A DNA stretch of 64,000 nt from positions 914,029 to 978,028 of the forward strand of contig NZ_JADQDR010000001.1 of assembly GCF_015694705.1 (NCBI RefSeq), read 5' to 3'. The stretch's first letter is position 1, and every line of letters starts with the position of its first letter. Positions 8,739 to 15,957 of the stretch are shown piece by piece. The DNA is from Pontibacter rufus. Its GTDB lineage: Bacteria > Bacteroidota > Bacteroidia > Cytophagales > Hymenobacteraceae. The notes beneath the pieces were generated by a model. That model worked only from the letters and a program-made list of their open reading frames with translations, was not told the origin of the DNA and did no database searches. Position numbers and translations under genes: made by a program.

Positions 8739-9203
8739 CTAGGAGGTAAATGTTCTGACCGTACCGACCACCACGCCCCAAATCCTGCCGGCGTCCGCTT
8801 CGGTAATATGGATAGGCATATAATTGGGGTTCTCGGCCAGCAGGTAAGCTCCGTCCGTTTTGAGTTCGAATCGCTTGATGGTAAACTCTCCGTTCACGTA
8901 GGCCAGCACGATATCGCCGCTTTTAGCTTTCCGGGCTTTGTTCACGACCGCCAGGTCTCCCGGTGCAATATGGGCGCCAATCATACTGTCCCCTTCCACT
9001 TTGACCAGGAAGGTGGAAGTAGGATTAGAGGAAACGTAGTTGTTCAGGTCAATGCGGCCGGCAATGTAGTCATCCGCCGGGCTCGGGAAGCCAGCCCTGA
9101 CGGTAGAACCAACCAGGGGGATAAAGATACTGCTCTCCAGCTCCAGGTGAAACCCCTCGGGCCAGGGCATAGGGTGTAGGGGTATAATGTTCGCTTCTTT
9201 CAT
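8739..9203 (-). CDS. umuD: UmuD, self-cleaving S24-family subunit of DNA polymerase V
   Basis: 154 aa. Putative cleavage site Ala37-Gly38 (RAGFPSP), catalytic Ser73 in VEGDSMIG and Lys110 in GEFTIKRF form the Ser/Lys dyad of the LexA/UmuD protease family. After RecA-filament-stimulated self-cleavage, UmuD' binds UmuC to form translesion polymerase V. There is no DNA-binding helix-turn-helix, which separates it from LexA. A good ribosome binding site (AAAGGAGG) lies just upstream of the ATG. A 10-bp perfect inverted repeat about 50 bases upstream is a possible operator. Confidence 0.93.
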   Translation of the reverse strand: MKEANIIPLHPMPWPEGFHLELESSIFIPLVGSTVRAGFPSPADDYIAGRIDLNNYVSSNPTSTFLVKVEGDSMIGAHIAPGDLAVVNKARKAKSGDIVLAYVNGEFTIKRFELKTDGAYLLAENPNYMPIHITEADAGRIWGVVVGTVRTFTS

Positions 9204-9248
9204 AGTGCCTCCTTTTACGGCACCAAATTAAGCAGTGTCTATATATTT

Positions 9249-9283
9249 AGCTAAAATATTTAGTAAAACTATTTATTTTAGCT
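9249..9283 (-). promoter_or_regulatory. Operator-like inverted repeat upstream of umuD
   Basis: AGCTAAAATA (9249-9258) and TATTTTAGCT (9274-9283) are perfect inverted 10-mers 15 bases apart, inside an AT-rich gap of 83 bases between the SRAP gene and umuD. Between the arms lies a second small palindrome (TAGT-TTT-ACTA on the minus strand). The AT-rich arms are poor for termination, and the position fits a promoter/operator for umuDC. Whether LexA or a phage-type repressor binds here is not known. Confidence 0.45.
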
Positions 9284-9286
9284 TTA

Positions 9287-9979
9287 TCAACTGAGCAAAC
9301 TCCCTTGCTCAGGTGCCGGTTCCAGTACTTCAGGAGAGTCATTGACAGGAGAATTGACCAGGTGTGACACGGGATAGGCTTTCATCTCTTCGCTGGGGTA
9401 CGGGCGCAGGAGCGAGAGCAGGTACTCATCTGCCCGCTCGTCCGAGAGCCACAGGCCCTCTTCCTCCGGGTGCAGCAGCACGGGCATGCGGTCGTGGATA
9501 GGGCGCATGAGTTCGTTGGGCTCGGTGGTGATAAGGGTGTAGCTTCTGATAACTTCGCCTGTCTCTTTGTCGGCCCATTCATCCCACAGTCCTGCAAAGC
9601 AGAAAAGGCCTTCGTCTTTCAGGAGGAAACGGTACGGCGTTTTGCCGGCCGAGGAGCTACGCCACTCGTAGAAGCTATCGGCCGGTACCAGGCAGCGCTT
9701 GCTGTTTACCAGTTGCCGGAAGGCAGGCTTTTCCGTCAAAGTTTCGGCGCGGGCATTGATGGTTTTATGCTTGTAGTTCTTCTCCTTTGCCCAGTGGGGC
9801 AATAAGCCCCAAGAGAAGAACTGTAGCTCATCCGGTGCTTCGTTGGTGATAACGGGCAAAAGCTGCGAGGGGGCTACGTTGTAGCGATTATCTACTTCGG
9901 CGTTTTTTAGCAGCCTGGCAGCCCTGATGGAGCCTTTGCTTTCTTTTTTTTTGGAGATGATGGAATATCGGCCGCACAT
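9287..9979 (-). CDS. SRAP-domain protein (HMCES/YedK family), abasic-site crosslinker
   Basis: 230 aa. The invariant N-terminal MCGRYS exposes Cys2 after Met removal, and this Cys forms a covalent bond with abasic sites in single-stranded DNA. Other family residues are present: NARAET (N75, R77), DSFYEWR (E105) and MRPIHDRMPVLL (H162). Known family members shield abasic sites at stalled forks. The gene lies directly upstream of umuDC on the same strand, so a common damage-tolerance module is likely, although the operator-like repeat suggests that umuDC has its own promoter. Confidence 0.93.
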   Translation of the reverse strand: MCGRYSIISKKKESKGSIRAARLLKNAEVDNRYNVAPSQLLPVITNEAPDELQFFSWGLLPHWAKEKNYKHKTINARAETLTEKPAFRQLVNSKRCLVPADSFYEWRSSSAGKTPYRFLLKDEGLFCFAGLWDEWADKETGEVIRSYTLITTEPNELMRPIHDRMPVLLHPEEEGLWLSDERADEYLLSLLRPYPSEEMKAYPVSHLVNSPVNDSPEVLEPAPEQGSLLS

Positions 9980-10046
9980 AATAAATAACTTTAAGGTTGT
10001 CCTATGCGCTCTCTACGCAAAAATCACAGCATAGGTACTGAAAGGC

Positions 10047-10898
10047 TTAACGTGTGGGCCCGGCATCCACCCCGCTCTCTAAGGTCTGCTGCAGCTGTGT
10101 AGACAGCGCTGAAAGCAAATCATAGCCGGTGGCACTTTCTATGGCATCTACAGAGGTACGGTACGTGCCCCAATCGGCGTTGACCGTGTTGTTGTTTGGT
10201 GTATCAACTGCTATGACGCGGGTACTGGTGTTGATGCGCTGCAGGTCGTTGTCTCCCTGCGGCAGCACCACCAGCACTTTCCAGATACGGGCGGGCACTG
10301 TTACGTTGCCGTTGTCGATGCTGGTAGCACGGCCGTTGCTGCCCGTGCCGCCTTCGCCATAACTGCCCATCACCACGTATACTTCCATCCCCTGCTCTAC
10401 CAGCTCACGCGTGTACTCTTCGAGGTTGGCCCAGGTCTGCTGGTTGTTTTCAGGCGCCTGCGGAATCATGTTCGTCATCAGGAAGGTAGCCGCATTGTCC
10501 TCTTCTGAACTGGTCCTGTCAGCCGATGGTGTGTTGTGCCCACGGTCAAAGCCGCTGTTCCTGTAGCTGTTCGCTGTTACATGGTACCAGCTTTCGGGCA
10601 GCGCCGGATCAGGGCGGAAGTTGTCCTGCCTGTCGGCCGTGCCCAGCCAGTCGGGGCTCACATGCCAGCTCACCCAGTTGGGCGTGCCCCTGTCGCGGCT
10701 GTAGGAGAGCGCGTACTGGGGCTTGAGCATCAGGTAATTGCCGGCATTGCTTTCGCTGGTGGTGGCTCCGCTGGGGTTGCCCAGCAGCAGGTGTTCCTGC
10801 TCCGGTTTGGTTGACTGTTGCGGAGCTACATCGGTATCCTTACACCCGGCCAGGACCATGAAGAGAAACAGGAGGTATTTGTAATGGCGGTTTAACAT
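10047..10898 (-). CDS. Lipoprotein DNA/RNA non-specific endonuclease (NucA/NucG-like)
   Basis: 283 aa. The N-terminus has a type II signal peptide with lipobox LAGC (Cys19), so the protein is exported and lipidated. The beta-beta-alpha-metal nuclease core is clear: DRGH with catalytic His121, SADRTSS, and the metal-binding helix segment PENNQQTWANLE. Such enzymes cut DNA and RNA without sequence preference and in Bacteroidota probably scavenge nucleotides or degrade extracellular DNA. The gene lies alone, 67 bases beyond the SRAP start, with its own promoter-like box upstream. Confidence 0.88.
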   Translation of the reverse strand: MLNRHYKYLLFLFMVLAGCKDTDVAPQQSTKPEQEHLLLGNPSGATTSESNAGNYLMLKPQYALSYSRDRGTPNWVSWHVSPDWLGTADRQDNFRPDPALPESWYHVTANSYRNSGFDRGHNTPSADRTSSEEDNAATFLMTNMIPQAPENNQQTWANLEEYTRELVEQGMEVYVVMGSYGEGGTGSNGRATSIDNGNVTVPARIWKVLVVLPQGDNDLQRINTSTRVIAVDTPNNNTVNADWGTYRTSVDAIESATGYDLLSALSTQLQQTLESGVDAGPTR

Positions 10899-10928
10899 GA
10901 TGAGGCGATAGATTACTTATTCAGGAAG

Positions 10929-10936
10929 CAAAGCTA
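10929..10936 (-). promoter_or_regulatory. TAnnTTTG -7 box of the nuclease gene
   Basis: TAGCTTTG on the minus strand matches the Bacteroidota -7 consensus and would start transcription about 20-25 bases before the nuclease ATG. The nearest TTG (10963-10961) is 24 bases upstream, slightly too far, so the -33 element is uncertain. Confidence 0.35.
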
Positions 10937-11170
10937 ATAAGACCTCTATTATATATGTTACAATTTAGGAACTTTGAAATATTGGAGGAACCAAAGCGGA
11001 GAAATATGTTTTATATTTGCAGCAAGCCGGAAGGATTAAAAATGCATAAAACAAGGTTCAGTTTTCCGATTGTTTTCCTGGAAAAACAAAAAGCCGAACA
11101 TTTTAACCTATATAAAACTGACAATTAATCACTTATAAAAGTACAAACACTTAGCCGAAACTAAGCCGTT

Positions 11171-12139
11171 ATGAACAAACCCTACAACATTTTACTATAC
11201 TACTGCTACACACCGATAGCAGATCCGGAAGCATTCCGCGAAGAACACCATTTGCTGTGCCTGGAGCTGAACCTGCTCGGCCGTATCATCGTGTCTAAAG
11301 AAGGCCTGAACGGCACGGTGTCCGGCTCTGCCGAAGATTGTGCCACTTACATGGCTACCATGAAAGCCGATCCGCGTTTTGCCAAGATCGATTTTAAGGT
11401 TGATGCCTCCGACATACATGCTTTTGCCAAGCTGCACGTACGCACCAAAGCCGAAATTGTACATTCCGGCATGCTGCACATCGACCCGAACCAGCGTACC
11501 GGCCAGCATCTTTCTCCGCAGGAATTTAAAGCCATGAAAGACCGCGAGGATGTGGTGGTGCTGGATGTGCGCTCTGATTACGAGTACAGCGTGGGCCGTT
11601 TTAAAAATGCGGTTACACTGGACATTGGTAACTTCCGCGAGTTTCCGGAGAAGGTAAATGAGCTGAAAGAGAAGTATAAAGACAAAAAGATACTGACCTA
11701 CTGCACCGGCGGCATTAAATGCGAGAAAGCGAGCGCTTTTTTGCTGGAGCAGGGTTTCGAGAACGTGTACCAGTTGCACGGCGGCATTATTAAGTATGGC
11801 ATGGAGGCTGGCGGTGAAGATTTTGAAGGCAAGTGCTATGTGTTCGATAACCGCGTGGCGGTAGATGTGAACAAAGTAAATCCGCAGGTGATTTCGGAGT
11901 GCTACGTGTGCGGCACCAAGAGCGACCGGATGGTAAACTGTGCCAATCCTGTTTGTAACCTGCATGTGCCTATCTGTGAGGCATGTGGCTGGGGTATGGA
12001 TGGTGCCTGCTCTCCTGCATGTAAAGAGCACCCGGAAAAGCGCCCTTACAACGGCACCGGCTACTACCAGAAAGAGATGAACGGCTATAACCCGCTGAAA
12101 GGATTTAACCGGCCGAAGAAAGCGGATGTACAAGTATAA
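11171..12139 (+). CDS. trhO: tRNA uridine(34) hydroxylase TrhO (YceA), rhodanese family
   Basis: 322 aa. An N-terminal acylphosphatase-like domain (about 1-95) is followed by a rhodanese domain (about 118-215) with the active-site loop TYCTGGIKCEKAS, catalytic Cys178. A cysteine-rich C-terminal region (CYVCGTKSDRMVNCANPVCN) is the usual UPF0176 zinc-binding-like tail. TrhO makes 5-hydroxyuridine at the wobble position of tRNAs in an oxygen-dependent way. The gene is monocistronic, with a 270-base upstream gap and a strong inverted-repeat element and terminator behind it. Confidence 0.93.
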   Translation: MNKPYNILLYYCYTPIADPEAFREEHHLLCLELNLLGRIIVSKEGLNGTVSGSAEDCATYMATMKADPRFAKIDFKVDASDIHAFAKLHVRTKAEIVHSGMLHIDPNQRTGQHLSPQEFKAMKDREDVVVLDVRSDYEYSVGRFKNAVTLDIGNFREFPEKVNELKEKYKDKKILTYCTGGIKCEKASAFLLEQGFENVYQLHGGIIKYGMEAGGEDFEGKCYVFDNRVAVDVNKVNPQVISECYVCGTKSDRMVNCANPVCNLHVPICEACGWGMDGACSPACKEHPEKRPYNGTGYYQKEMNGYNPLKGFNRPKKADVQV

Positions 12140-12166
12140 ATAACTCATTTGCGATGTGTAAGAGAA

Positions 12167-12247
12167 ACCCACCCCTAGCCCCTCCAAGGAGGGGAATTCC
12201 TGAAAGAGTGATTTAAATTCCCCTCCTTGGAGGGGTTAGGGGTGGGT
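12167..12247. repeat. 81-bp inverted-repeat element (MITE/REP-like)
   Basis: Two 32-bp arms (12167-12198 and 12216-12247) are inverted copies with one mismatch, around a 17-base loop. Each arm contains CCCCTCCAAGGAGGGG or its complement, itself nearly palindromic. GC-rich elements with this CCCCTCC-AGGAGGGG core are, as I recall, dispersed in many Bacteroidota genomes. It lies just after trhO and before the trhO terminator hairpin. Confidence 0.85.
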
Positions 12248-12311
12248 AAGTACTCTTGTGAAGGTATCAGCACGTAAGTAAATCGCAACATAAGTTAAAT
12301 AACTAAAGCTA

Positions 12312-12346
12312 AAGAAAAGCGTGTGCTCCGAAGCCACGCTTTTCTT
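12312..12346 (+). terminator. Rho-independent terminator after trhO
   Basis: AAGAAAAGCGTG (12312-12323) pairs perfectly with CACGCTTTTCTT (12335-12346) over an 11-base loop and is followed by TATTTATA. It ends the trhO transcript and lies before the next gene's chosen start at 12393. Confidence 0.8.
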
Positions 12347-12392
12347 ATTTATACCTTTTGTTGTATATTCAAGCAATAAAAGCAGGTTGGCC

Positions 12393-12806
12393 ATGAGTTA
12401 TATAAACACCTTAATAAGGGTTTCCGATGATTGCCCGGTTCAGGTAAGTGAAATTCCTGTTGCTAAAAACAACAAGAAGCCGGCGCACCTGATTCAATAC
12501 GAGTTGCTGACCAGCAACCCGTACAGGTTCGGGCACGAAGAACTGATATATGAGGTTTTTGTAAGGCAGAAAGAAATCCCGGCTGCTGTGCTGGAAACTG
12601 ACGCTGCCAAAATAAAGGATGAATTGTTTTCGAAAGGACATCCATGTATGCGGGCATCGGCGCTGGTAAAAAAGTATGGCTTTGGGGCTCATTACAACGA
12701 AGAGGGCAAAATAGCCATTTACCCCGTGGAGTCTAAGGCGTATCAGTCTTTTATGGAAGACAAAGACATTAAAGTGATAGCAGGTATGCGAACAAAGAAA
12801 GTATAA
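12393..12806 (+). CDS. DUF6157 family protein
   Basis: 137 aa from the ATG at 12393; the frame stays open upstream to a GTG at 12321, but that codon sits inside the terminator hairpin. The start MSYINTLIRVSDDCPV, the QYELLTSNPYRFGHEEL segment and the GHPCMRASALVKKYGFG segment match what I recall of the DUF6157 family of small soluble proteins found in many bacteria. No catalytic motif is evident and the function is unknown. The conserved DDCP and HPCMR segments each hold one cysteine. The gene is followed 67 bases later by a nucleoside phosphorylase on the same strand. Confidence 0.75.
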   Translation: MSYINTLIRVSDDCPVQVSEIPVAKNNKKPAHLIQYELLTSNPYRFGHEELIYEVFVRQKEIPAAVLETDAAKIKDELFSKGHPCMRASALVKKYGFGAHYNEEGKIAIYPVESKAYQSFMEDKDIKVIAGMRTKKV

Positions 12807-12873
12807 ATCAAGTGTTTGCACAAAGCTTTACATCAATCTGAATCTACTGACAAAGTATAGAAATTAACGAGAA

Positions 12874-13731
12874 ATGGCCATCATCCCCGAATCAGAACTT
12901 ATCCTTAATCCCAACGGAAGCATTTACCACCTGAACCTGCTGCCCGAGCATATTTCAGATACCATCATCACGGTAGGCGATCCGGATCGGGTAGCCAGGG
13001 TAAGCCAGTATTTCGATGAAATTGAGATAAAAGTGGCCAAGCGCGAGTTTATCACCCACACCGGCTACTACAAAGGCAAGCGCCTGACGGTGATTTCGAC
13101 AGGTATGGGAACCGATAACATCGACATTCTGATGAATGAGCTGGACGCGCTGGTGAACATCGATTTCGTGTCGCGGGAGCCCAACGGGGAAAAGATAAAG
13201 CTGAGTATTGTGCGCGTGGGCACCTCTGGATCGCTGCAGGAAACGGTGCCACTGGGCAGTCACCTGGTTTCGCGTTGTGCCGTGGGCCTGGATTCGCTGA
13301 TGGAATTTTACCCGCTGGAGCAAACGGACGAAGAGCAAAGTATAACCGGTGCCTTGCAGCAGGAACTGGGCCTCAGTTTCCGGCCATACTGCGTAAACGG
13401 CTCCCAAAGGCTGGCTAAGAAAGTGGCTTACGATATGATTCCGGGCAACACCCTGACCTGCCCCGGCTTTTATGCCCCACAGGGCCGCGTGCTGCGCGCC
13501 GGGTTGCGGAATTCAGATTTACTGCAAACGTACCACGATTTCCGCCTGAATGATTTCAGGTTCACTAATTTTGAGATGGAAACGGCCGGTTACTATGGTA
13601 TGGGCCGCCTGCTAGGCCACGAGGTGCTGTCGCTGAACGCGATGGTAGCCAACCGCATCACGCAAACCTTTGCCGAAAACGCCGACGATGTGGTGGATGA
13701 TTTGATTGTGAAGGTGCTGGAACGGATTTAA
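12874..13731 (+). CDS. Nucleoside phosphorylase (uridine phosphorylase-like)
   Basis: 285 aa. TIITVGDPDRVARVSQYF is the phosphate-binding N-terminal motif of the PNP/UDP family, STGMGTDNIDILMNEL is the second phosphate/base motif, and NFEMETAGYYGMGRLLGHE contains the ribose-binding M-E-T segment near the C-terminus. The enzyme would split nucleosides with phosphate to base and ribose-1-phosphate. Pyrimidine versus purine preference cannot be fixed by eye; sequences of this type are usually annotated as uridine phosphorylase-like. A strong terminator follows. Confidence 0.85.
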   Translation: MAIIPESELILNPNGSIYHLNLLPEHISDTIITVGDPDRVARVSQYFDEIEIKVAKREFITHTGYYKGKRLTVISTGMGTDNIDILMNELDALVNIDFVSREPNGEKIKLSIVRVGTSGSLQETVPLGSHLVSRCAVGLDSLMEFYPLEQTDEEQSITGALQQELGLSFRPYCVNGSQRLAKKVAYDMIPGNTLTCPGFYAPQGRVLRAGLRNSDLLQTYHDFRLNDFRFTNFEMETAGYYGMGRLLGHEVLSLNAMVANRITQTFAENADDVVDDLIVKVLERI

Positions 13732-13749
13732 GGAACTCTATAGAACAAG

Positions 13750-13790
13750 AAATCCGCTACCTGCGAAACAGCTTCGCAGGTAGCGGATTT
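13750..13790. terminator. Bidirectional terminator between convergent genes
   Basis: An 18-bp perfect stem (13750-13767 with 13773-13790) around a 5-base loop, with A-rich left and T-rich right flanks, lies between the phosphorylase (+) and the gene at 13830 (-), so it can serve both. Confidence 0.88.
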
Positions 13791-13829
13791 TTATACTTAC
13801 AGGGCCTCTTGCTTAAAAAGATTATCTTT

Positions 13830-14129
13830 TTAGAAGAACTCAATACCTATAATGGAAATAATCGGAAGGGCGCAGGAGGCTTTTAATATGATGTAGTTCT
13901 CGTCGAGCGTCCATACGGTTGTATCTACGCGTTTGAGCTCGCCATCAGCTGTCATAAAAGTGATTTCTACCTTTCCGTGGTAGACGTTGCCCAGCGAGGC
14001 AGCGCGATTCAGGTCCCACATGCGTTTTTTGCGGGCTTCCGGGTCAGTTAATACATCTTCATGTCCGAAGCGGAAGGCCGGGATTTGCTCTTTCGCCACT
14101 ATCGGTATAGAATTTACAATTGGGTTCAT
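13830..14129 (-). CDS. Conserved hypothetical small protein
   Basis: 99 aa, not recognised. The first 50 residues include FRFGHEDVLTDPEARKKRM, a charged helix; the second half (KVEITFMTADGELKRVDTT) looks like a beta-sheet domain and ends in a hydrophobic ALPIISIIGIEFF. No signal peptide. It lies between a phosphorylase terminator and the acyl-CoA reductase gene, 81 bases downstream of the latter on the same strand. It is judged real from codon use and its isolated position. Confidence 0.65.
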   Translation of the reverse strand: MNPIVNSIPIVAKEQIPAFRFGHEDVLTDPEARKKRMWDLNRAASLGNVYHGKVEITFMTADGELKRVDTTVWTLDENYIILKASCALPIISIIGIEFF

Positions 14130-14210
14130 GTATGGTAAGCCTCTAAAGTTTAAACATCAGTATAAATATAGGGAATGTACGAAGTGATAGCTATTATTGT
14201 GCCGTAAATT

Positions 14211-15221
14211 TTACAGCTTCTGCAGAAAGGCCAGTGTATCTACGCCATCGGCATAATCCCACACCATCGGGTGCTGGGCCTGGCCAAAGGGGATGCTGCC
14301 CTCCAGCCAGCCATGGGCCGACACCACACACTGTGTTTTGTCTTTTACATCGTTCAGTTTCTGGCGCAGATCTGCCAGCGAACTGAAAGTGTCATAAAAC
14401 AGTACCGAAATGGGAGATACCAGCGCCTCGCTTTGCTGCACCAGCATAAAACCACTGTCGAAATGCGGCACACGATTTACCAGCAATATAGATTTATTAT
14501 AGTCGTAGTTGTTCTGGTATTTATGGTGGTCTAACAGGGAGGCATAGGTTGTATTTGCCTCAAAAAATTTATCAAACCTATACCCCTCCGGCACAAATAC
14601 TTTGGATACATTGCGGCAACCCAGGCCATAGTAGCGAAAAATATCCTCACCCAGCGCCTTCAGATCATCCGCCTCTTCGTGGCCGGTAAGTACGCCTATA
14701 CTTGTTCTGTTTTTGCGGATAATGTGCGGCCGCTTGCCAAAATAATATTCAAAATAACGGGCGGTATTATCCGAACCGGTGGCAATAATGGCATCGGCAT
14801 CTTTCAGCAAATCCACGAACTCAAACTGGTTGGCGAAGGCGGGCTCTATGCTTATCAGCATGTTAGCCAGGCGCCGCATCAGTGGCTCATCGCTGGTGCT
14901 GGGTTTGGCCAGCAGGTAATGCCCGCTGAGCAGCACGGCCAGAAAATCGTGGAAGCCCACCATCGGAATATTGCCCGCCATCACCACGCCAACTTTTTTA
15001 GGTGTAACCTGTTTGAGGTGATAGGGGTAAAGCCATTCACGGAGGTATTGCTCCTGCAGCATTACAATAATGCCGTCAATAGCATTAGAGACATTGGCCT
15101 CATCGAACCACGGATTACGCGATAATGCAAGCTGCGCCCAAGCCTTCCGATCCGCCGGAGTAAGGCGCTGAAGTTGTTTGCCCAGTTCTACAAAAGCTTC
15201 AATCCTGTTCTCTAATGTCAT
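14211..15221 (-). CDS. Acyl-CoA reductase (LuxC-type)
   Basis: 336 aa. The LuxC family fold is recognisable: VGVVMAGNIPMVGFHDFL (nucleotide-binding start), LAKPSTSDEPLMRRL, IIATGSDNTARYFEYYF, and YYGLGCRNVSKVFVP with the active-site Cys. The family reduces long-chain acyl-CoA to aldehyde with NADPH, via a thioester on that Cys. The gene is divergent from a ferredoxin gene with a 116-base shared promoter gap. A role in lipid or pigment biosynthesis is possible but not shown. Confidence 0.85.
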   Translation of the reverse strand: MTLENRIEAFVELGKQLQRLTPADRKAWAQLALSRNPWFDEANVSNAIDGIIVMLQEQYLREWLYPYHLKQVTPKKVGVVMAGNIPMVGFHDFLAVLLSGHYLLAKPSTSDEPLMRRLANMLISIEPAFANQFEFVDLLKDADAIIATGSDNTARYFEYYFGKRPHIIRKNRTSIGVLTGHEEADDLKALGEDIFRYYGLGCRNVSKVFVPEGYRFDKFFEANTTYASLLDHHKYQNNYDYNKSILLVNRVPHFDSGFMLVQQSEALVSPISVLFYDTFSSLADLRQKLNDVKDKTQCVVSAHGWLEGSIPFGQAQHPMVWDYADGVDTLAFLQKL

Positions 15222-15289
15222 GACAAATGATGTGGCGGTGTAAAAATAATTTGATAAGGATACTTAATGTTTCTAATTTTGTTTTTTAG

Positions 15290-15688
<399 letters not shown>

Positions 15689-15713
15689 GTATAAACAGGT
15701 ATAACAGCTAACG

Positions 15714-15738
15714 AAAGCCTGCCTCACCGGCAGGCTTT
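15714..15738 (+). terminator. Terminator after ferredoxin
   Basis: AAAGCCTGCC (15714-15723) pairs with GGCAGGCTTT (15729-15738) over a 5-base loop and is followed by TTTTG. Confidence 0.88.
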
Positions 15739-15742
15739 TTTG

Positions 15743-15893
15743 TTGTGTGTACCTCTGATTTATATGATACACTTATATTTTCATGACGCCAGTTCCAAAG
15801 ATTGAGAGGGCGTGCCAACGGTAACTAAGCTGGCACAAGCAATTAGCCCATGAAAGAAAGCACAGGAATCATTTAAATCAGAGGTACAGACAA
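15743..15893. repeat. 151-bp structured inverted-repeat element upstream of valS
   Basis: Arms 15743-15767 and 15869-15893 are inverted copies of 25 bp with two mismatches. Nested inside are TTTCATG/CATGAAA (15779-15785, 15849-15855), ACGCC/GGCGT (15786-15790, 15809-15813) and GTGCCA/TGGCAC (15812-15817, 15831-15836). It contains no ORF. It may be a small non-autonomous transposable element or a structured leader RNA of valS; I recognise neither. Confidence 0.65.
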
Positions 15894-15915
15894 AGGTCTT
15901 TTGTCTTTTATTATT

Positions 15916-15923
15916 TAATTTTG
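15916..15923 (+). promoter_or_regulatory. Possible -7 box of valS
   Basis: TAATTTTG matches TAnnTTTG 35 bases before the valS ATG. The nearest TTTG upstream is only 12 bases away, so the -33 element is not convincing. Confidence 0.3.
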
Positions 15924-15957
15924 CCTTTTATCATCATCCCCCGTTTTAAAGTATAAA

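Noticed and set aside
11195..12187. 330-residue open frame on the minus strand opposite trhO
   Set aside because: It is a full antisense shadow of a well-identified gene, with no recognisable motif and unnatural composition.
12321..12392. Longer N-terminus for the DUF6157 protein
   Set aside because: The start would be inside the trhO terminator hairpin, and the extra residues do not fit the family.
15743..15957. T-box or known riboswitch in front of valS
   Set aside because: No T-box sequence or known riboswitch core was recognised, and T-boxes are not typical of Bacteroidota.
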